Assembly: GCA_009767595.1 (NCBI GenBank)
Contig: VSDK01016832.1
Span: 46,985-110,984, forward strand
Direction: 5' to 3'
DNA from: Symbiodinium kawagutii
Lineage: Eukaryota; Sar; Dinophyceae; Suessiales; Symbiodiniaceae
Length of the DNA stretch: 64,000 bases
The notes beneath the pieces were generated by a model, which saw only the letters and a list, made by a program, of their open reading frames with translations, was not told the DNA's origin and ran no database searches. A program made the translations under genes and the position numbers. Positions 57,417-64,000 of this stretch are shown here, piece by piece (position 1 is the stretch's first letter; each line of letters opens with the position of its first letter).

Positions 57417-60400
57417 TCAAACATCATCAAACCACCTCACTAGTGGCATCTTCTCGGCTTTTTGCGACATGCAGCCGGGCGGTGGACCTCCTTCATCATC
57501 CAACTCGTCAACGACCAACGAGGAGTCGGTCCAGGACCGATCCGAGCGATCCTCCGAGTGATCCTCGGAGTGATCGTCCTCGGAGTGCTCCTCGCTGTCA
57601 GAGAAGTCTGCGGTCTTCACCCACGGATGATCCAATGCCTAACATCTGAAAACAAGCAGCGAAAACAACTTCTCTTCACTGACACATCAAATGCATTAAA
57701 ATGTCAAAACAGCTAAAGTCAAAAACTATTAAGTGACTTTTATTTGAGTAGTCTTAAATTGTCACTGATACATACATTTCAAACATAGAAGTCACATGAA
57801 ATCATCAAATGTCAGCTCTCTCACTCATACAGTCAGAATCAACACCATGGTTTGACCCAATTCCCGCGTTCAGAACCCTTGAAGCAGTGGGTTTATTGCT
57901 GGTTCACTCTACCGAGTCGGAGAAAGATCCAGGGTCGTCCAAGGTCAAAAATGTCAAAGTCGTGTCATGCTGCAAGTCTCAACCTGTTCGTCCGACTTGG
58001 CAGGGTGCGACATGCTGAGATTCAGGAAGACGCTTCAGAGCATTAAAGGCTCGGAAGCCCACAGCTACAACAGCACCTGGGAAGACAAACCTTTAGGAAA
58101 CACGATACCTTTAGGAGGTTTCAGTTGTGCTATGAGAGAACACGCACCTGTTTGGGGAGTCTGACACCAGCAACCTTTTAGTGAATTTGGTCATGGAAAT
58201 CTCGACGTTTACACAAGGGCAAGGTTTGCCTCAAATCTGTACCTGAGCTGGTTTACATGGTTGTAAGGATTTTTGAAGATATCGCATCAATGATCAATCC
58301 ACATGAGTTTAAACCTGCTCTGCGATGATTTTCCCAAATCTGACTGCGTGGAAACTTCATGAAGTTTCGTCGAGCGTCCTGGTGTGATTTGTTGAACATT
58401 TCTAGTGGTCCGTTGATTCGCTTTTTCTACATTCTTACATCGATGAAGAGTGTGCCCCACGAAACTGATGATATTTTCCTAACCTAGTTGATGCTGATAA
58501 ATTTCTTATCGAGCTCCTGATACCTTTGGGCAAACGGCTGGTTGATGGTGCCCACCTCCTTTCCATGGTGCCCACCTGCTTTCCACAACGGCGCCCCACC
58601 TTTTTGGCAGTGAGTCGCTGGGCTGGGTCGATGCAAAGCATCTGCAAGATGAAATCTCTGACCTCAATTTGAGCAGCAAAAACATGTAGTTGATGACCCA
58701 ATTTGAGTTTAGCAAAAATTAATTTCAGCTGACCTGTCAGAATTTTTTGATCACCCAATTTGAGTTTAGCAAAAACATGTCTGGCTGGTGGTTTCAACCA
58801 AGATAATGAACATAAATACCCCGAATATTAGTCAACCAACCATTTGTGAATGAGTCATCGGGAAAATAAAGCAAGTTTGAAACCACCGACCAGATTTGAT
58901 GATCCAATTTGAGTTTAGAAAAATAGCGAAAATTGCAAAGAACCCACACAATTCAGCCAAGATCTCGAAATGTTCGGCTTTTGCATAGCTTTGCACAGGA
59001 AATTGACTATTTTGAGGGTGCGATGATTACTATGGTTGGTTTAGTGCTAGGATATTCATATGACTACCACGGTTTCCGACCCATATGGTGGTTTCTCAAA
59101 ATAGGCGTACCCTAGAAATGATAGGGTTATTACGAAAAATGATTGATGAATTGGATGATTTGGGAATACCCCTATTGTGAGAAACACGTGTATGTAAGTG
59201 TATGTACATGTTCTCTTACTGGGTTTTTTGATGTTATGTCTTGAGCTTTGCACATGGTCCTGTGGATTCATCGCAGAGTGCCAGGGCCCCAACCATCGAG
59301 GAGGCTTCATCCCAAGCCTTCAGTCAGCTTTCAAACAAGGCTCCAAAACGATTGATGCACAAAGTGTCTCAGATGCATTGACTAGGAACCACTGGCCCTG
59401 TCGTTTCGGAGAAACGCCAAGCACATCCATGCTGTCAGCGTAATGCTTCTGAGCATTTGACCTCTCCTTCAAACTGAATCTCGCGATTCACAATCTTGTG
59501 GTAGGTCCCTGGCGGCTCGTACTGATTCAAACGCACAGGGAATTCAAACAGGAAGGGGAGAACCTACCGCCCATGTCGTTTTTTGAATCTTGGATTGGGC
59601 AAAACTTGGAGCTAGAGTTCCAGAAGACCCTTACAGCTACATGGCTGTACATACACATGTTTCTCAAAATAGGGGACCCCCCAAATCACCCAAGTCAGAA
59701 GTCATTTACAGTGATAACCCAACCATTGCTTTGCTTAGGGTTACCCTGTGGCTTGAGAAACAGCCATATACATTTTGAGAAACACCCGTTGGGAAATCCC
59801 TACTATTGTTACTTATTATCGCCTTTTATGAACCATCATGGTTCTAACACCATTTGGTACATAGCATACATAACAAATTGGCAAGAAACCAGGGCAATGT
59901 AGAGCCTTTGGGCTACATAGCGCCATTCATCATTATCATTAACCATCACAAATTATAAATCACTATTAGTAATCATTGTTAGTAATCACTATTAGTACTA
60001 AACCAACCATTTTTGGGGGTTTTCCATTTTGAGAAAGACTTATATGGGACATAGGATAGCAAGCCATTTGGGACATAGCATACATCGCCATACCAAACAC
60101 CCTGTTTATTAGCTAGTAATCACTATCTGTTAATCATTCTTAGTAATAAACCTAGCATTTCTTGGGGTTCCCCAGACCCGGTAGCCATACCAACCACCCC
60201 GTTGGGCGTCTCGTCTCATGGCGTTGGTCCGTTACGCCTTGCCAACCCACGTCGCGCAACGCATAGCGCAACCCGTCGCCTCTGAGATCCTCGGCGCCTT
60301 CATCGCCAACGAAGGGCAGTGAACCGCAGATCCTCCGCAGCGGCGCAACGCGGACGAAGGAAAGCCATGAGTTGTCCCAGAGATCAAACGCTTCCAACGA

Positions 60401-60641
60401 GGCAAAGATTAGTATGCTTTAGTGTTGAGTTATCCCAACTTGCAAATTTGTAAATCAAGTTGTGGATGACTAAAGTTTGCTTTAGAGGTTTGTAAGCCAA
60501 AGTTAATCAGTCAACTAGACCATACCCAACCCTAGAATTTGAACGTTCAAGTGCCACAGCCAAAACTGGAGGAATTTCTGACCAGGGCACAGCGAGTATG
60601 TCGTCACGCCCAATGCCCAGATGTCAATCTCCCGGCCATAC
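57417..60641 (-). CDS. Ser/Thr protein kinase, C-terminal five exons
   Basis: Exons: 60591-60641, 60298-60332, 59462-59508, 58600-58662, 57417-57638. Joined they read the C-lobe: YGREIDIWALGVTTYS (subdomain IX), ICGSLPFVGDE, TYHKIVNREIQFEGE (X), VRDFILQMLCIDPAQRLTAKK (XI; conserved Arg) and ALDHPWVK, then a 60-residue acidic tail with repeated HSED/DRSD units. This is the pattern of calcium/calmodulin-dependent-like kinases. Catalytic-loop and DFG exons are missing; they should lie upstream, beyond or within the LINE at 61.1-64 kb. The stretch between FEGE and VRDF is about five residues shorter than usual, so a tiny exon may be missing. All five acceptors are AG|G; one donor is GC. Two MITE copies sit in its introns. 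Confidence 0.85.
59091..59185. mobile_element. MITE-like TIR element in a kinase intron
   Basis: 95 bases from GTTTCTCAAAATAGGCGTACCC to the inverse of GTTTCTCACAATAGGGGTATTC. It lies between the third and fourth kinase exons seen. Confidence 0.65.
59659..59761. mobile_element. MITE-like TIR element in a kinase intron
   Basis: 103 bases from GTTTCTCAAAATAGGGGACC to TTACCCTGTGGCTTGAGAAAC, with the internal AACCCAACCATTGCTTT word. A detached terminal piece (TTTTGAGAAACAC) follows at 59773. It lies between the second and third kinase exons seen. A further partial right end is near 60001-60038. Confidence 0.65.
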
Positions 60642-61079
60642 CTCGCGGCAGCGATGACACCGAGGCTCTAGATCTGACTGCTCACAGGTTTTCGGACATT
60701 CTGGGAACAGTTCTTTCAACAGTTGCTTCAACAGTTGTTTTTTCAATGCTTCAGAATGATACATCAATGTTGAAGAATAGTTTCATCATTCAGAATCAAC
60801 AGTTTTCATCATTTTGGTTGTTATTTCAAGACTGTTGTGGAAGAAAACCGGGAAACTCATCACCAACTGCTACAGCAGCAAATTGACACAACTTTGACTT
60901 TGATACAGTCTGTGAGTGCGGCTCGCCTGCGAACCTCCAAATTGACAACATGAACAGAACTGGTTGGTGGTTTCAAGCCTTTTGCCTTTGCGGTGCGACT
61001 GGAAGTGAATCCTACGCATATCATGAATTCTACTCCTAGGGCGGAGCTGCCCACTCACATGCCCTCGTCTTTACAACTG
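60642..61079. other. Spacer between LINE stop and kinase exon; no gene seen
   Basis: Probably LINE 3' untranslated sequence followed by kinase intron. No poly-A tract or short tandem tail marks the LINE end. The repeated word AACAGTTGTTTCAACAGTTG lies near 60710-60745. Confidence 0.4.
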
Positions 61080-64000
61080 TCAACCAGGTCTAAGGGCATG
61101 GAGAACAAAAGCTTGCTGATAAAAAGCCTCCACAACAGCCCCAAGGTGTCCAGGCTGATGTGGCCACTCTGCGGGAGGCCGACTGGGCAACTTCCATCTG
61201 TGCAAGCTCTCTGTCAGAGCCGGAAGCCCCCATGAAAAAACCTTCATCCTCTCAGAGTGGTCGACACCGAAAAAGAGACCTGTGATGACTTCAGCCTCTT
61301 GGACTCCATCAGCAACTGAAGCCAAGTGCTTTTCTAGCCAATCATCGGTCACGTCGGCATCACGATGGTTGGATTTGTCCACCAAAGCCACCCAACTTTT
61401 ATGGTGGACTGTTCCATGCGACATCACGGTCTGCCAGGCTCCGAAATCATCCAACTGCCGAATCAAAGACTCTGAACACTTAGACGAGGTCGGTAGATGG
61501 ACCGGATCAAAGCAGCGGCAACCAGACCCGGGCCGACCAATAGTTCCCAAAGTCATGCTCTCCGTCGCCAAGCGTCGCCAACTGTGAAGGCGGTCAACAT
61601 TCGTGATGTCATACTGGTCCATCTGCTCATCCACAAGAATGGCCTTGAACTCAATCTTGATGAAATCCGGTTGCGCAAAGTTCCGCGAGAACGATTGCAG
61701 CGACCGAATGGTTGAATCATCCAAACCAAAGCAAAGGACCTGAAAGTGCAGCGGCAAAGAATCGGAAACGGATACCACCTCATTCAGATTCGACAGCGGA
61801 ACAGATGCTCCCTGTGTTGGAACCTGTTGCTGATGGATCCAAAGCAATGCCGCGGCAACTGCCTCAGAGCACTCCGGGTCATCTTGGAAGCACGCAACAT
61901 AGTCGGCGAAGTCGGCAAGAGCATCTGCCGAAATGGCTGTGTGGAGAACCGGAGGTGAACCACGGCCGTCATTGTGAAACCAGTCCACTAAGTCACAGCC
62001 AATGTCAGCTTCCTGCACCGGTGGTCGTCCAACTAACGGCCATTGCTTGTGCGGGACTGCTTCCTGCCACTCAGGTCGGGTGGGTAAGCGAGGGCCATAC
62101 AACTGTAATGCCGGCTGCCGGAATGCATCCTTGGTTTTGCGCATGGAGACTGTCTGAACTTGATCAATCTCCTCAACCGGCATGGCGACCAACACGGCTT
62201 GGAGGTGTTGAAGGCACCCTGTGCGTCCGTGCTGGAGGTGTTGCCTGAGCTTCTGGCTGTTGCCAAAGAGCTTGAGGCAGGATTGACATGCGGTTGGGTG
62301 TGGCATGTAGTGTCTGGCAACTGCGTAAACATTGTGTTGTGTTTTCCTATGCACAGCGAGGGCCTTGGCTGTGGCGAAGGTTTTACCACACTGGCCACAC
62401 GAAAAGTCACCAGGTGTGGCAGGTGTAGCGAACACAATCGGCTCCTGGTTCATGTCGGGGCGAAACCAAAGGTCCCTCCAGACTTGACTTCTGGCTTGGA
62501 GTCTGCGCACCCGGGTGGCAATTCGCAAACCTCTCCTGCAAAGGGCCTTCCATTTAGAACCTAAACTGCGTACAAATCCTAGCCAATGCTCAAGATCAGC
62601 ATGCGGATCTGGACGGTCTTGCAACTCTGGCAACTGCAACTGTAGCCACCGCAATGCATCAGCCGCCACACTGAACCAACCTGAGCATGCGTCATGCCAT
62701 TGCTGATGCAAGAGTGTGGTCAGCATATGTGGCCCATCGATAAGGATCTTCTGAATGTGCCTCAGACGGGCAACTTGTATGTACATCTCAGCATCAGGTT
62801 CCTCCACGGATGCTATCACTTGCACGTCTGACACATGGGTTGAGTCCTTGCGGTTGGCACGATTCAGAATGCAGCGAAAAATCCTCATGACAAAGGACTG
62901 CAGTTTGGTCAACAGGGGAGGTGTAAGGTTGGTCCATGTTTCGGCGGCATAAAGAAGGGTCGAGAAGACTAAGCTTCTGGCCAGTACAAATTTGCATGCA
63001 CGGTGCAGAAACTTGCGGCGCAGCAACTTCCGACAATCCTGAAAAGCATTTTGGGCACGGGCCAGCCTGGCCGAGATCTCTGCGTCAAGTGACATTGCAC
63101 ACGACTGGCGCTGACCTAGATGGGTGTAGGCATTGGACAGTGACAAATGCAAGGTCGTGCCACCACTAACGAACTCCAGTTTCTGCGCCACGGGCTCCAT
63201 TTGGAGTGTGCGATGTGCACTGTGGGAGCCTCTACCTTGAAACCTAAGGATGGCTTCGGATTTGCCTGACAGCATATTGAGCTGTAGTCCCTTCTCGCTG
63301 CAACGAGAATGCATGACACTGGCCACACAGCGCACTGCATCAATCAACTGACATGGATTGTCCGCCTCCAAGTACACGGCAATGTCGTCCATCCACGTCA
63401 ACGGCGGCACCACTGTGGCCACTCCATCCTGAACTATCTCCGCCAGGTGCGGCTGTGCATCGATCATAAAACGATCGAGGATGCCCGTCATCACTGTGGC
63501 AAACGTGATGTCTGCCGTTGGATCGCCAGGTCGCGATCCGCGACCAGCTCGCAGAGCCGACCCATCATTGGCCTGCAGTTGTCCGCACAAGACCTGCGAC
63601 CATGTCTGGGACATCGTCTGTTGAACACGACTGCGAAGATGTTCGGATGCTCCCATGGTAACCATTGCAGGCTCTTGGGCAATCGCGGAAAGGTGCGTGC
63701 TCTCAAGATCAAAGTCAGGGAGCTGCAAGATGTCGTCCACCACATCGTGCCTTCGGACTGTGTAGAAAGCGGCACTAAGGTCGAAGAAGACCAGAGCGTG
63801 GCTTTTCTTCTGCTGCTGAGCTCTTTGCCTGAGGGCCCCAAGCAATTGCACGGCAAAGGTGGTGGTCATCCTGGGTAAGCCACCAAGCTGAAGAAGTTGA
63901 AACTTGGGGCGGAGCTCACGCATGATCTTGGCTCTGAGAACATGGTTCAGGATTTTGGGAATCAGATGCGACAGGAGTATTGCCCTGTAGCTGTCCGTCA
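61080..64000 (-). CDS. LINE reverse transcriptase ORF with two C2H2 zinc fingers, 5' part beyond the window
   Basis: The frame is open from the right edge to TGA at 61080, 972 codons visible. Counting from the internal ATG at 63923: RT motif A VFFDLSAAFYTV (Asp48), motif B GSRPGDPTAD (129-138), motif C WMDDIAVY (Asp179, Asp180), then thumb-like sequence. Two C2H2 fingers follow: CGQCGKTF with His525/His530, and CQSCLKLF with His562/His565. The last 350 residues are unrecognised. The fingers motif and the endonuclease should lie to the right. 'DSYRAILLSHLIPK' before the ATG fits the start of an RT palm and shows that the ATG is internal. The strand is the same as the host kinase gene. The catalytic residues and the frame are intact. 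Confidence 0.92.
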   Translation of the reverse strand, partial: TDSYRAILLSHLIPKILNHVLRAKIMRELRPKFQLLQLGGLPRMTTTFAVQLLGALRQRAQQQKKSHALVFFDLSAAFYTVRRHDVVDDILQLPDFDLESTHLSAIAQEPAMVTMGASEHLRSRVQQTMSQTWSQVLCGQLQANDGSALRAGRGSRPGDPTADITFATVMTGILDRFMIDAQPHLAEIVQDGVATVVPPLTWMDDIAVYLEADNPCQLIDAVRCVASVMHSRCSEKGLQLNMLSGKSEAILRFQGRGSHSAHRTLQMEPVAQKLEFVSGGTTLHLSLSNAYTHLGQRQSCAMSLDAEISARLARAQNAFQDCRKLLRRKFLHRACKFVLARSLVFSTLLYAAETWTNLTPPLLTKLQSFVMRIFRCILNRANRKDSTHVSDVQVIASVEEPDAEMYIQVARLRHIQKILIDGPHMLTTLLHQQWHDACSGWFSVAADALRWLQLQLPELQDRPDPHADLEHWLGFVRSLGSKWKALCRRGLRIATRVRRLQARSQVWRDLWFRPDMNQEPIVFATPATPGDFSCGQCGKTFATAKALAVHRKTQHNVYAVARHYMPHPTACQSCLKLFGNSQKLRQHLQHGRTGCLQHLQAVLVAMPVEEIDQVQTVSMRKTKDAFRQPALQLYGPRLPTRPEWQEAVPHKQWPLVGRPPVQEADIGCDLVDWFHNDGRGSPPVLHTAISADALADFADYVACFQDDPECSEAVAAALLWIHQQQVPTQGASVPLSNLNEVVSVSDSLPLHFQVLCFGLDDSTIRSLQSFSRNFAQPDFIKIEFKAILVDEQMDQYDITNVDRLHSWRRLATESMTLGTIGRPGSGCRCFDPVHLPTSSKCSESLIRQLDDFGAWQTVMSHGTVHHKSWVALVDKSNHRDADVTDDWLEKHLASVADGVQEAEVITGLFFGVDHSERMKVFSWGLPALTESLHRWKLPSRPPAEWPHQPGHLGAVVEAFYQQAFVLHALRPG
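61080..64000 (-). mobile_element. 3' half of a non-LTR (LINE) retrotransposon
   Basis: Defined by the RT ORF. No LTR, integrase or protease motif is present downstream, which fits a non-LTR element. The exact 3' end is not identifiable between 60640 and 61080. The element sits directly upstream of the C-lobe exons of a kinase gene, so it is probably inside a kinase intron or has separated the gene from its N-terminal half. Confidence 0.8.

Noticed and set aside
61712-62248. Plus-strand ORFs opposite the RT gene
   Set aside because: Antisense shadows of a frame with clear RT and zinc-finger motifs.
1-64000. tRNA, rRNA or snRNA genes
   Set aside because: None recognised by eye; a covariance-model scan would be needed to exclude them.

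Overview
The window looks like nuclear DNA from a dinoflagellate, most likely a symbiodiniacean-like (Suessiales) genome. Four things point that way: a tandem relic of the dinoflagellate spliced leader (DinoSL) at 3196-3245; introns with GT, GC and apparently GA donors and almost always AG|G acceptors; LINE-type retrotransposons with long GC-rich ORFs; and a binding-protein/Cys-rich/multi-TM gene family that I know only from dinoflagellates. All assignments come from reading the sequence; nothing was searched.

Every gene I can support is on the minus strand, so transcription runs from 64,000 towards 1. In that order: (1) a LINE reverse-transcriptase ORF entering from the right edge (61080-64000); (2) the last five exons of a Ser/Thr protein kinase (57417-60641); (3) an unrecognised multi-exon gene for a small basic, coiled-coil-rich protein (53094-56042); (4) scattered coding-like exons without a recognised product (50091-52445); (5) an unrecognised gene with at least three exons (46458-47941); (6) a two-exon RCC1-repeat gene with about 13 blades (42600-45672); (7) an intronless glyoxalase-like gene (39234-39890); (8) a class-3 lipase gene made of very short exons (27422-29957); (9) a Cys-rich terminal exon near 24.6 kb; (10) a large gene of at least 17 exons (3246-18045), encoding a glycine-betaine-type substrate-binding domain, a Cys-rich GCC2/GCC3-like region and a multi-TM domain; (11) a second LINE (1-3245), whose 5' end carries three tandem spliced-leader relics, whose ORF contains an OTU-like cysteine-protease domain and runs off the left edge, and which appears to have inserted into gene 10.

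The rest is intron and spacer rich in simple and degenerate repeats: a 1.2 kb array of an 11-bp unit at 8.4-9.6 kb, a 440-bp ATC/ACC array at 34.9-35.3 kb, a 96-bp minisatellite containing an assembly gap at 49.6-49.9 kb, and at least six copies of a ~95-103 bp terminal-inverted-repeat (MITE-like) element, three of them inside introns. The retroposed SL relics, mixed splice donors and short direct repeats at some intron ends (up to 8 bp in the RCC1 intron) fit a genome shaped by mRNA recycling and intron gain. Exon boundaries below were chosen by splice consensus plus reading-frame and motif continuity, and need transcript support.
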